64,000 bases of DNA from Bedellia somnulentella (Eukaryota; Arthropoda; Insecta; Lepidoptera; Bedelliidae). Both the position numbers and the translations under genes were made by a program. Below the pieces are notes generated by a model. That model was not told where the DNA came from and searched no databases. It saw nothing but the letters and a program-made list of their open reading frames with translations. Positions 54,901-64,000 of the stretch are shown in pieces. Location: the NCBI GenBank assembly GCA_963576735.1, contig OY755173.1, positions 8,960,873 to 9,024,872 on the forward strand, written 5' to 3'. Position 1 is the stretch's first letter. Each line of letters starts with the position of its first letter.

Positions 54901-57900
54901 AAATCAAGCTTTGCAACGCAGCTCTTACAAATTCTCAGCATACCTCCGTAAATTATCCAAAGGATAAGCATTTAAATAAATCAGGAGACACGCAATATAC
55001 GGAAGCTAACCATATAATCGAACATATTTATTTACAAGTTTACCACCGCAGTAATTATAAGTAAGCAGACGCAGTGGTTGCCGCGAGTACCCACGTGTAT
55101 AATTTAGCGACATTACCCGACGTACAAATAACAGGAGCTGCGTGGTGTGTTCGCAACCCGAGATAATATTTAATTGTGGTGTAACGTCGGACAAATGGTC
55201 AGCTACACTTTATTTATTGTCTCGAATCGAGTTCCACAGAAGTCATTTGCTTATGAAATTAAAATGTGATTCTGCTGACTCGCAATTGTTTGTAGTCCAA
55301 ATTGTTTGTCAACACATTATTGTAATAGGAAACGTTATTTGTCAATTGTTATTCAGTAATTCCTTTTTATCTGATGAAATCATGGAAGTCAATTAATTTG
55401 TTAAAATGATTGTTCAGTGGTAACCTGTATGTTTTACTGAATAAGGAATAGTTATGAGATTCTATTGTTTAAAAATAATAAGTATTAGTAGTTTTCTATA
55501 AAATTTAAATATATCAAGAGATCGCTTTATTATGCGATCATTTTCAGTCACTTAAAGGATTGACAAGTATTTTGTTTGGTTACTAAATACATAATTTAAT
55601 AAACATAATTTTAAAATTTATCTGGAGCATAAAGTAGTTCTGTTATAATTATTTTTAAAAGAATCGATATCATGCCATAATGTCCGCTTCTGAACATAGG
55701 TACTTAGAATCTCTTGAGCTCAGGGAGTTGCGCTACCATCTTCATCCAACTCAAACATATTTACATTCAATCTCAATCAAAAATTCAAATCAGTGCTAAA
55801 GAATATATTGCCTTTGCTATATTGCTGAGCCAGATTCCTATTCTTGCCTCTTATTCGCATTGCACTATTTTTAACTGAATTTGAATATGTAGTTTTGTTT
55901 TTATTTCTAGTTATAATTTGTTTTTTTTTTATACTTGTTTTAAAAATGTTGTTTTCTTTATAAGAGGCTTCGAATAAATAACTTCTTTCTTTCTTTCAAT
56001 CCTTAAGAAAAACATTAAATCATCACTTAGATAAAGAAATTGCTGGTAATGATAACAAGGGAATATTTTTTTCCATTCAGATGATAAATCTGTAAATGAG
56101 GTTTGTATCCGAAATGTGTTTATCTCTAGTATTCATTTTCCTGTTTCTGTGCAGCTAATAAAAGTCGTTCATTCTTTAGATAGAGAAAGTAATTAACTAA
56201 TTATCTTCAACATAGTTTCTCAACTGACAGTTTATTTTAAAAGTATCATGTATAGCTTTGTAATATATTTTTAACTGTAACAAAATAGACAAAACCACTA
56301 TCAACTTTAAAATATGAGGCCCGGTTCTTTTTTATTTATTACTGAAAATGATGAATTATATAAAAATAAAATACTAAGATAGATTGTTGCCTCTGGCTGG
56401 ATATTATCAAAGTAATAGACAAAGTTTATATGCGCAGGATAAAGTGAAAGAACAGGTTATGTTTCGGTTCATTAAAATTTGTGTAATTGCAAAGGTATCG
56501 GTAGGAGCTACTACATTAGCATATTTTTATTCGAAACTGTTTTAAAAGAATTTATGACTCGAAATTCAATGTAACATTAATTTGTTGCCTGGGAATCTGT
56601 CAGTAGTAATTACAGGGTTGATTAACAGTCTCTGTCATTCGGCATGTAACAAATTTACATTTGATTACAATATAATTGCCGGGAAGATGAGTCCACTCGA
56701 AAAAGTTTTGGGACTGGTTATTTACGCTGTAGTTTTATTTAAAACATTGACGGCGATTAATAAAGTTCTAGCTCATTTTGTAAAAGTTAATTAATAATAC
56801 ACAGCTATAGGGAGAAATTGATAATTTAAATTAGCAATCTGTATTTTGTAAGGGTAAATTGTTGTACAAGTACCATATTAAAGTAACGAGTTTTTACTTA
56901 ACATGGAAAACCATCCAAAATTCAAGGAAATAATAGCCGTAAGTATTGGTAACAATCTGTGGAATTAATTAATGGGAACATACCTTTTCTCACTTAATAA
57001 ATAATAGTCATATTCGACCGAAGTTTTGCAACACAGGTCTATAAGTCCATGTGTTGATGGACATAAAGTATTTATCATGTGACCATCTGAAACAAAATTA
57101 AAATTCTAAAATCAACAATCTCAAGTTTAATAAAAAAAACATAACTTTTGTTATTATAAAACTTTATGTATATATTCCTTCGTATGACTATTTTGTTATT
57201 GTATTATATATTATATTTATTAAATCTAGGTATTCTATATAGTTAGCAATCAACCTTATTAATTATCATCTTTACATCCATTGAAATACATAAAATTGGA
57301 GTGTCTCTTTGTAATATTCAAATAACCACTTCTAATTAGAACTACATGCGGTTCAAATACTAAAATAACATTGGTTTTTAAATTGAAGTCTGTCTTTCGT
57401 TTATTGTCATTTCAGTTATTTATTATATGCAACATTATTTCAAAAGTAGTTTAGGATAATCTTTCCCTTTTTCATACTAGTAATCCTATCCCATCCCATA
57501 ACACAAAACGAAAATGACTTTATTAATTTAAGAATGTATGAGAGGGATGCAATAGGATTTAAAGAAAAGTAGCGATCGATATCTCTCTACCTACGTTTAA
57601 ATGGGTAAATATGTATAATAAATAAAAGATGTTATTAAAGGAATATGTATAATATTATATATTTTTCCTGAGTTTACTTACTTGTTTGGGTTTGAAGACT
57701 TTCATTATCTTCGTCTGTGAAGAACCAAGTCTGCAACAAAGAAAATACAAATAAAATATTTGTTTACTGTAACTGAGTATAAAACTGGGAAAGCTGTGTA
57801 TAACTTCCTGCTTTTTAGAAGTAGATACTAAATATATCTGCTGTGTAGTATCAGTTTAAAATAGCACTAAACTATTACATTCCATTGGTGTCATAAGAGA

Positions 57901-60900
57901 CAACTAGGTCGTTTTGAGCTTTTCGAGAGATCGTTCTATTCTGCCCTGCTATTGAAGCCCTGGTAACACTTTTTAAGATTTATACTCGGGGGTATGTGCA
58001 TTTAGAATAGATTTTATTAATAGTTTTTTAAATAATTTATTTACTGATAACAATTTCATGATAAAATAATAAGTAGTTTATTTTAATTTAAAATTCTTCA
58101 AGTATTTTTGGAAGTTGATCAGGGCAAAGATTGTAAAAAAAATGGCTAGGTCTGTTGCATCTAGGTGTGTTTGATCAAGTGTGGAAGTTGCCAAACGATC
58201 ACTGAAAAATCTCCGAAACCGTAATCGCCTTTACGAGACTCGCGAGAAGAGTTTTGTTAGTACCTTTTTGTACGGATTACATATTATTGGTTCAATAAAA
58301 AATGTATTTTAAGACCAGTTTTAATCTAGCGAAGACAAAGCAGCATCACTTAAGAAATTACAAAGTTCTAATTAGATGTTTAACTACCTTTCAAAACTTA
58401 ATGCTCCAAGTTAAACACAATTAATAATGAGATATAACAGAAAATGTTTTCGACATCAGGAGTTTTGAACATCGTCAAAACTTTGTTCACATAAACAGAA
58501 TAAATGGGAACAATCACAAATTTTGCAGTAAATCCGCTGTGCACTGTTAGTGTGATTAAAACAACACTATCCCATTGCAATAAAGGGTTTCGTTGCTTTT
58601 GAACGAATGTTGGGCAATGTTCCTGGGGAGTGGAGACGTATCATATACATCCTTTGTTTTACTACTTTTTCAATAGTGAAAATTGTAATGGATGTATTTC
58701 ATTGATATAAACTGTAAATTTTAACAAATGGTTGATTTATTATAATTGTTTTGTTAATACAAACATTTTAATAAATACACAATTAAAAACCAGCAGCAGA
58801 GAAAACTTAAATTTTCGTTGTCTTGACTGTTTGTTTCCATTGATTTCCGAAGTTGATGAACCGGTTTGAATGATGATGTTCTCACACCTTAAGTTATAAT
58901 GAGATAAATATGCTGAACACTTCCTTTCTGAATAATATTGCACGTACTGCTTGCAGTAAAATATAAAAAAAAATACAACGATGAAAGCATTATTTTAATT
59001 ATGAAATGGTAGCTTGAGCCGCATGGGAGCAAAAATGTTATATGAGAAGTGAGATACTGTTAGATTTTGAACAATCTGTCAGTATCCTACTGCTCTCATG
59101 ACATATTCGATCCCACACTTCTCCTGCATAGAAAAATACTGATCGGGCGTCAATACAGTTTCAGTTAGACTTTTGTCACTTTCTATTAAGCTTTATCCTA
59201 TTAAATCTATACGTCAGAGGTACGTTTTATATTCGCTTGAATATAATAACTGAGGAGGATAATATAATTAATCAACAAATCGGACAGAGAAACACAATGA
59301 ATCAGCGGTCACATCGTCTGTGTTTACTCGACCCTCCCCAGTGTGTTGACAATCTTATGATTCTCGAGGTATTTAAGGATGTGTGTATACTGTTTATCTT
59401 ATCTTCCTTTTTGGCACAACAAAGTATCCAATGTTTACAAAGTACCTGCGACCTCGGCGATCAAACCGTCTCGGCTCTCGGTATTTGAGTAATCTGGAAT
59501 TGTCTCGTAAATGAAAATTGTAGTCTTGTTACGTCGCCTTGATTTAGGTCTTGATTAATCTTAGCTTGTTTATTTTGTCTTGTATTATATTTATCTTTGG
59601 GCCTATGGATGAGATTTCTTATAATGTCATGTTGTTATTGATTGTTAGATAATAAAATAATCATTTATAGAGGTACAAAGATATAAGTAAGCTGCTTAAT
59701 CATCGCCTGCATTTCAGGTTACAGTTTATGTTCAAATAATTTAAAATTTTATGAAATTTAAACTTAACAAAGTTTCCAACACTAATAAAAAAAATACATC
59801 TTTATAAGTATTCTTTTTTGTAAACTTTTTTTATGTTCCTAAGAATAACAAACACAAGATAATTCCAAAACTAATGGTCAAATGATTTTAAACAAATTAA
59901 GCATAATGTTTGCTATATTCTATTGATGATCGTATGTTCTAGTAGTTGCCTATGGTCAGTTTCCTAACCAAAACCCCCGTATCAAACTTTTTTTTACACT
60001 ACTTGCTATTTTTGGGCATTATACTCTTAATACGCGCGTACACGTGTATTATAAAATTTGTACATAAAACACATTGTAGATATAAATTGGGTACGGAGGT
60101 AATATAGCACAGCGAGTGTTGACAAAACAAGGCAGACATCAGGAACTAATACTCCACTCGACAAACAACATTGGCTGTGTCCCGTTTTGTTAGCTCGATC
60201 TGGGGCAAGATTGCGTCTCAGGTATTCCCTGGGGTAATACGATACAATAAGTTCAGCTACTTCGGAAATGTTAGCTTTTTCGGCTTTAGGTTTTTGTGAC
60301 GTGTTTATTCTTTCATTCTAACCTGGATTTTATTCACTGCTATAAATCTCAGAACGGGGTAGCCAGAGCTTTGGAATTAACCACCCTTAGCGTTGGAAGT
60401 TTATTGGGGAGAAGATAGTAAAAATAATGAGTAGTTGATTGGTGGAGGTTGTGAGTCGCATCAGACTAAACCCTAGGGAAGATATGGGTTAGCGCTATTC
60501 TTAACTTAACATAGTTATTTTTGTTCATTTGTGCAAAAAATATTTTGGTTCGAGTATAAAAGGAACATTTCAGTTCCTGTTACTCGCTTTCGCTTTGTTC
60601 CTCACTTCATTATGTAAGGTCAATAGGTAACAATATCTGTAGTTCAGTGAGATGAGTTTAAAACTCTGCATCAGCCTTACAGCAATGTGGATGTTATTAA
60701 GTCTGAAATGAAGTGATGAGGGAAACCATCTTTATGAAAACCTACACGTACACTCACTGAGTCGTGTAATACCCACTATAACTAAACTAAAAGTGAGTGT
60801 TTTATGACACGATACAAAAAGTGCTGATAGCAAGTGAAAGTGTAACGTTATAAACTAATTCTGACTTACTAAGCTTATCAAACTTGATAGTACTTGTAAT

Positions 60901-63173
60901 ACTCTCTTATGACTTACGAGTCATGTAACCGACTACAGTACTATGGTTTGACCCCTCCTAACGTAGTCAGATTTTCCTTAGCAAAATTAAGTAATCTTAC
61001 GGGACAAAGATATCATGTAAACAGAGATTGTAAATCCTAAGACGTTTTAAAAGTAACCGTAAGATAAGTAAAAGTAACTTTAAGATTCACCAGTAATATA
61101 TTTACATTAAAAATCATGTGTCTTTAGATCTTTACTACTTGCATACGAAGGGCGTAAAGTAGTGTTAGTTTCACTATTACATAAACTAAGGACTGCTGAA
61201 TGCCGACTCAAAAAATGCTGAATATTACATCCGTACTTGATTCACTGAATAAAAAGATTGATGAATGTGAATAAGCTCAATGGGTTTGCCACAATCATAC
61301 GAAGTGGCCATCGATAATATCTGCCTACCCCAGTGGGAACTAATGGCTTGAGTATATATGTATTCATATGTGTACTTGATTACAATGCCCTTGGTAAATA
61401 TTTCAAATGCATCAAGCAGACACTTTCAAAGTGGCCCATTGATTCATTGAAATTCAAGGTCACGTGACCAGCGCGGTGCAGGCGCACGGCAAAACACGCG
61501 CGCATCGATTCGACTATAGGGGTTGCTTGACGGTAATACAAAAGGTTTAGAAATCAAGCTTTACTTTGAAGTAATAGAAATGTAAGCCCGGTTATTTTAT
61601 TTATTTCGAAAATAATACTTTGATTTGAAACTTCGTTCGGTTCCCACATTCGTGTGTATAGTTTTTGGCGTGGCATTAATGAGGAACAATATGTAGTTAG
61701 AACCGTTAAATCATATTTAGAGCTAATAAAGCCCTTATACATAGTGATACATATTATTAGTTACTCAAGTTTAGTTTGCAGAAGGATCTACAAATTTATA
61801 TCTATTACTGATGAGATCTATCATCAACGATCCTTTTTTTACAATATTTTCCATTCAACTTCTAATAGTGGATTATTGTTCTTAATCTCAAACTCCTCTT
61901 ATTTAAGAATTTATAGTGGAAATATGTATATATGTAATTACTAGAGCAGTAGAGAAACACCAATATTACACCCCATTTTTAAAACCAGCATAAACTTCAT
62001 TCCGGTTCAGCGAATTCCAATTCAACTATTCTGTGCAAGTTTGAAAACACGTACTCATTTCTAGAATAACTTTGAAAATTACTCCAATTATGAACACAAG
62101 CAGTGTGTTGGGTAGATTGTTGAAGTTAGGTGCAGCTGCGCACCAGACTGGTTTAATAAAACAAAGATATCTCTATTAATATAATAATGCGGTGAAGTTG
62201 ACCGGCTGTAATAAACTTTGCTCTGTTTGGGTTTGGTGTACGATGTCATGGCACGAACGTTCCGATGCATAGATCACGCATGTTATTGGTGTAACTTTAC
62301 CCCACGGAGTTAGAAGGAAGATTGTATTATTATTAGAACCGTTTATGATGTAAGTTCTTATGGGTTAGGGCCCTTCTTTAGTAACAATCTATGAGATTTT
62401 TATCTTATTAAATTCAGTGTTTAGTAAAATACTGTAAAGTCTTTATAAACTTCCTACATAATCTCATAAAAATACATATTTGGTAATAGAATTATGCACT
62501 TTTTGATAGTGTTGCTATCTGTCGGGTTATTTTATTACGTTGGGTTTGCTCATACTGCCCACTCCATCTGTTAATGAGGTCGTTAATATTGCACGTCGGG
62601 CGAACTTTGCTATAAACATAAATTTTGATGTTTAACTAAAGTGAAAATCTTGATACCACATTCTTACAATTGTTTCTTCCCTCGTATTATGTTCTTATGT
62701 AACAAATTACGAAGAAGTATCAATGAAAATTTGAAACTTACAAATAAAGAATTTGGGTAGGATAGTTTGTTTTGTTGTTTTGTGTTTTTTGTTTACAAGA
62801 AAATCTTACACTTACTATCAAGATAAGAAAATGTGAAAGTTACCTGATTTTTGGCTAGTTGAAACCATGTCTTTAATATTATAGACAGGCGTGATTTAGT
62901 TGTGTGTTTGGTTGTTTTAACACTAATGTATATATCGTCCAAAGTTGTAATGTCTTGTTGATCTTTTATATTACTATCAGTTAAGTTTATTTTCGTTCCG
63001 TTCACTTGCTCGGCAGATAACACTGAGTCTTTAAAATTTGAACTTTCTTGCACGTAGAAAAACACTCTGCTTTGAAAGAAAAATAAGCTGCAATATCCTA
63101 TAGCCGCTAAAACTAAGAACACTTGCAATTTCTTACTGCCACTGGGGCACAAAGCTTTAAAAAGCTTTGGCAT
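51877..63173 (-). CDS. fng: Fringe, Notch O-fucose beta-1,3-N-acetylglucosaminyltransferase (8 coding exons)
   Basis: Golgi glycosyltransferase of family GT31 that adds N-acetylglucosamine to O-fucose on Notch EGF repeats and so tunes Delta versus Serrate response. Coding exons on the minus strand: 63173-62844, 57730-57682, 57086-56984, 53946-53805, 53424-53342, 53186-53116, 52563-52380, 51931-51877. They sum to 1017 nt, giving 338 residues plus TAG, with GT/AG ends and consistent phase at all seven introns. Seen in the product: a short basic cytoplasmic start and one membrane anchor at about residues 15-33 (type II topology); DDIYISVKTT and KTWFQLAKNQ near residues 79-110; TWFFTDEDNE; the metal-binding HFDDDNY with DDD at 167-169; FWFATGGAGYCIS; KKFPDDVAMGYII; QISFAY; and a C-terminal FLSLHCFLFPDAKFCPR. 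Length is slightly below that of fly Fringe. The first two introns that separate large gaps (5.1 kb and 3.0 kb) hold rep-B, SINE-A and LINE-L debris. Assembly is from sequence; function is from the family. Confidence 0.95.
52085..52312 (+). repeat. Rep-B in fringe intron 7, antisense to the gene
   Basis: GCTGTGTTAGTATCGGCTTA, GTTAGATGATGTGGATGGAG and GGGATTTGTAGCCGAAAAAA. Diverged. Confidence 0.6.
52380..52563 (-). CDS. fng: fringe coding exon 7
   Basis: A 184-nt exon encoding EHMLQKSLTNIPEFHSQYED, QISFAYLLVSE and VPGFDTRYDPT. The acceptor is tttatttcag, the donor gtaagt, the intron phase 2. FHSQ.E and QISFAY match conserved Fringe positions. Confidence 0.94.
52840..52965 (-). repeat. Rep-B fragment in fringe intron 6
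   Basis: CCTCAGTCACTTTTGGAAGC, TGGGGAAGAGCTTGCTGG and TCGTATCGCCCAAC in plus reading. Confidence 0.6.
53116..53186 (-). CDS. fng: fringe coding exon 6
   Basis: A 71-nt exon encoding NGNFISTCKSKKFPDDVAMG and then YII. FPDDVAMG is a conserved family block. The acceptor is cattgtttcag, the donor gtaatt, and a phase-1 intron follows. Confidence 0.93.
53342..53424 (-). CDS. fng: fringe coding exon 5
   Basis: An 83-nt exon encoding PKTFWFATGGAGYCISKSLA and then LKMTSLA. FATGGAG is a conserved glycosyltransferase-core block. The acceptor is ttctttttag, the donor gtaagt, the intron phase 2. Confidence 0.94.
53805..53946 (-). CDS. fng: fringe coding exon 4 with the DDD catalytic motif
   Basis: A 142-nt exon encoding RWFCHFDDDNYVNVPRLVNL and onward to TYVKKR. 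HFDDDNY is the manganese/UDP-sugar binding motif of Fringe. The donor is gtaagt and the exon ends at phase 0. Confidence 0.96.
53947..56983 (-). other. fringe intron 3 (3.0 kb)
   Basis: GTATGT donor, TTGTTGCAG acceptor. AT-rich. No repeat family of the window firmly recognised in it. Confidence 0.75.
56984..57086 (-). CDS. fng: fringe coding exon 3
   Basis: A 103-nt exon encoding NGHMINTLCPSTHGLIDLCC and then KTSVEYDYYLLSEK. The acceptor is ttttgtttcag and the donor is gtatgt, followed by a phase-2 intron of about 3.0 kb. The paired cysteines match the conserved Cys pattern of the family. Confidence 0.92.
57535..57615 (+). mobile_element. Degenerate LINE-L 3' fragment in fringe intron 2
   Basis: TAGCGATCGATATCTCTCTA followed by CCTACG and a GGGTAAATATGTATAATA tail resembles the GCGATCGATAGTCTCTGCCT...tail block. 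Weak. Confidence 0.4.
57682..57730 (-). CDS. fng: fringe coding exon 2
   Basis: A 49-nt exon encoding TWFFTDEDNESLQTQT. The acceptor is a pyrimidine-rich tract ending tttgttgcag and the donor is gtaagt. The intron after it is phase 1. It supplies the TWFFTD strand that precedes the donor-sugar site in Fringe proteins. Confidence 0.93.
57838..57998 (+). repeat. Rep-B, diverged, in fringe intron 1
   Basis: CTGCTGTGTAGTATCAGTTT and TAAGAGACAACTAGGTCGTT. Confidence 0.5.
58085..58260 (-). repeat. Rep-B, diverged, in fringe intron 1
   Basis: TTTTTGGAAGTTGATCAGGG and AATCGCCTTTACGAGACTCG in plus reading. Confidence 0.45.
60335..60515 (-). repeat. Rep-B, diverged, in fringe intron 1
   Basis: CGGGGTAGCCAGAGCTTTGG, TTGGAAGTTTATTGGGGAGA and GTTGTGAGTCGCATC in plus reading. 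Confidence 0.6.
60635..60780 (+). mobile_element. Possible old SINE-A in fringe intron 1
   Basis: GATGAGGGAAACCATCTTTA and TGAAAACCTACACGTAC resemble the conserved middle block. Weak. Confidence 0.4.
61245..61375 (+). mobile_element. LINE-L 3' end in fringe intron 1
   Basis: Contains AAAAGATTGATGAATGTGAA, CATACGAAGTGGCCATCGAT and GGGAACTAATGGCTTGAGTA. Antisense to the host gene. Confidence 0.75.
62844..63173 (-). CDS. fng: fringe coding exon 1 (residues 1-110)
   Basis: Starts at the ATG whose first base is 63173 and encodes the cytoplasmic tail, the membrane anchor (VFLVLAAIGYCSLFFF) and the stem region. It ends in KTWFQLAKNQ followed by a gtaact donor at phase 0. Stem residues include NGT and NLT N-glycosylation sequons. 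Confidence 0.95.
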
Positions 63174-63179
63174 AGCACC

Positions 63180-63430
63180 CGCGCATTTATCAAAACACTA
63201 GTGATAAAACGACATATTGTAACGAAGGTGTGGCGAGTGAGCCGTACTCTAGCGCAGAGCAACGGTTACAAACTAATATAAAAATGTAGCTCTGGCGTCT
63301 GGCCGAAACAAACAAACCCGCGCATTGCCTGCCTGCCCCTCTCCGTCATTACGAGCAAGCGAGTCAAAGCAATAGTGCTTTCTTACTCTGATGGAGGGTC
63401 TACCTGCGCGTGCGCTGCCATCTTCGCCCT
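63180..63430 (-). promoter_or_regulatory. Probable fringe promoter / 5' UTR region
   Basis: A CpG-rich stretch in an AT-rich neighbourhood, immediately upstream of the fringe ATG and between it and a divergent short ORF. I see no clear TATA box. The transcription start is not determinable here. The call rests on position and composition only. Confidence 0.5.
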
Positions 63431-63448
63431 GCAGCAACACTCGTGTCA

Positions 63449-63625
63449 ATGGCTTTCATATTGGCGCCAAGCTACAAAAAAACTCAAGTAAAATGCATTA
63501 ATATGTATGATGAGTTCAGTGCATTGTCTGTGCAAACTAAAGCAAGTGAAATATTTGCTGATAAAATACCACAGAAAGTTACCGATGAGCTTAATTTTGG
63601 TTACGGAAGCCGTGAAATTGCCTAA
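63449..63625 (+). CDS. Unrecognised 58-codon ORF divergent from fringe
   Basis: An ATG at 63449 opens 58 codons reading MAFILAPSYKKTQVKCINMY and ending FGYGSREIA before TAA. I do not recognise the family. It lies about 275 bp from the fringe ATG, pointing the other way, next to a CpG-rich block, so it could be a divergently transcribed small gene. It could equally be a first exon or chance. There is no membrane segment; the composition is mixed and soluble-like. A candidate donor-like gtaaaa follows ACTCAA inside it, so the full reading may not be used. Confidence 0.3.
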   Translation: MAFILAPSYKKTQVKCINMYDEFSALSVQTKASEIFADKIPQKVTDELNFGYGSREIA

Positions 63626-64000
63626 TTCGATGATGTTGCGTAGCTAAATAGCAATTTTACTTTGTCATCGTAGTAATTTGTTCCCATTCGTCAAGACCAA
63701 GATATGTTGTTAGAGATGCTTTTTTCCAAATCTGTGGGTGGTAATAAAATTATCACCTTTCATTGTTGCCCTTAATCCAACGATGCAGGCGGTCGTTGCG
63801 TTTCCTAAGAGGCACTATTTAAAAGTCATATAGACAAGTCTGTGGATTTATCAAGACATTGATACAATTACCTACATACATGTACCTAAGTCATAAACTA
63901 TATATCAATAAATAGACCAACTTAAAACTGTAGTAACAATTTGTACTTAAGATTGTACTTTTAGAATTCCATAAGCTTATGGACTTGGTAGTTCTCTTAT

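Larger units (their letters stand above)
57731..62843 (-). other. fringe intron 1 (5.1 kb)
   Basis: GT donor at 62842-62843, AG acceptor before 57730. Contains three diverged rep-B pieces, a LINE-L 3' end and an old SINE-A piece. Several short ORFs in it are not credible genes. Confidence 0.8.

Noticed and set aside
1..64000. CRISPR arrays, bacterial operons or prophage
   Set aside because: No direct-repeat/spacer structure. Spliced gene, SINEs and LINEs show a eukaryotic genome.

Overview
The window looks like part of a lepidopteran (moth or butterfly) genome: AT-rich, with one spliced host gene and a dense, nested load of LINEs, tRNA-derived SINEs, a mariner, and foldback/MITE-like elements. 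Short TTAGG-type telomere-like units occur at 26.49 kb. The lepidopteran placement rests on the repeat families and on the fringe protein. I ran no database search, so family names are by recognition only.

Host gene. The right-hand fifth (51.9-63.2 kb, minus strand) carries a complete fringe gene (GT31 glycosyltransferase of the Notch pathway). I assembled it from eight coding exons. Every junction has GT/AG ends, the phases agree, and the total is 1017 nt (338 residues plus stop). A CpG-rich block upstream (about 63.2-63.43 kb) is the likely promoter. A short unrecognised plus-strand ORF (63.45-63.63 kb) points away from it.

Transposon territory. From 0 to 51 kb I see no convincing host gene. 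The main elements are: a 2.14-kb element with 179-bp, nearly identical terminal inverted repeats (2.7-4.8 kb); a cluster of tRNA-like cores inside palindromic arms (5.1-5.7 kb); a Jockey/CR1-type LINE fragment (12.7-14.4 kb); a LINE 3' end with a (TTCTA)n tail (17.4-18.1 kb); a 599-bp A-tailed retroposon with a 16-bp target duplication (20.17-20.77 kb); an intact 967-codon LINE ORF with N-terminal zinc finger, YLDD reverse transcriptase and C-terminal restriction-like endonuclease (21.96-24.86 kb); a young 5'-truncated LINE with an intact 741-codon ORF (27.5-29.8 kb); a decayed LINE copy (30.1-31.4 kb) of a family I call LINE-L; an RNase H-bearing LINE 3' fragment (37.6-38.3 kb); and an apparently intact mariner with perfect 27-bp inverted repeats (42.86-44.15 kb).

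Interspersed short families. I use local names. SINE-A is tRNA-headed, about 360 bp, with roughly 15 copies in at least two subfamilies. Rep-B is about 245 bp with a TATG-rich tail and roughly 20 copies. SINE-C is the tRNA core in palindromic arms. SINE-D is tRNA-headed and A-tailed. Rep-E is a lepidopteran-type repeat near the left edge. Rep-B and LINE-L share the same 3' end, which suggests that rep-B is a SINE mobilised by LINE-L. The most system-like novelties are this pairing, the long-inverted-repeat element with iterated subterminal motifs, and the tRNA core that appears in opposite orientations between copies.
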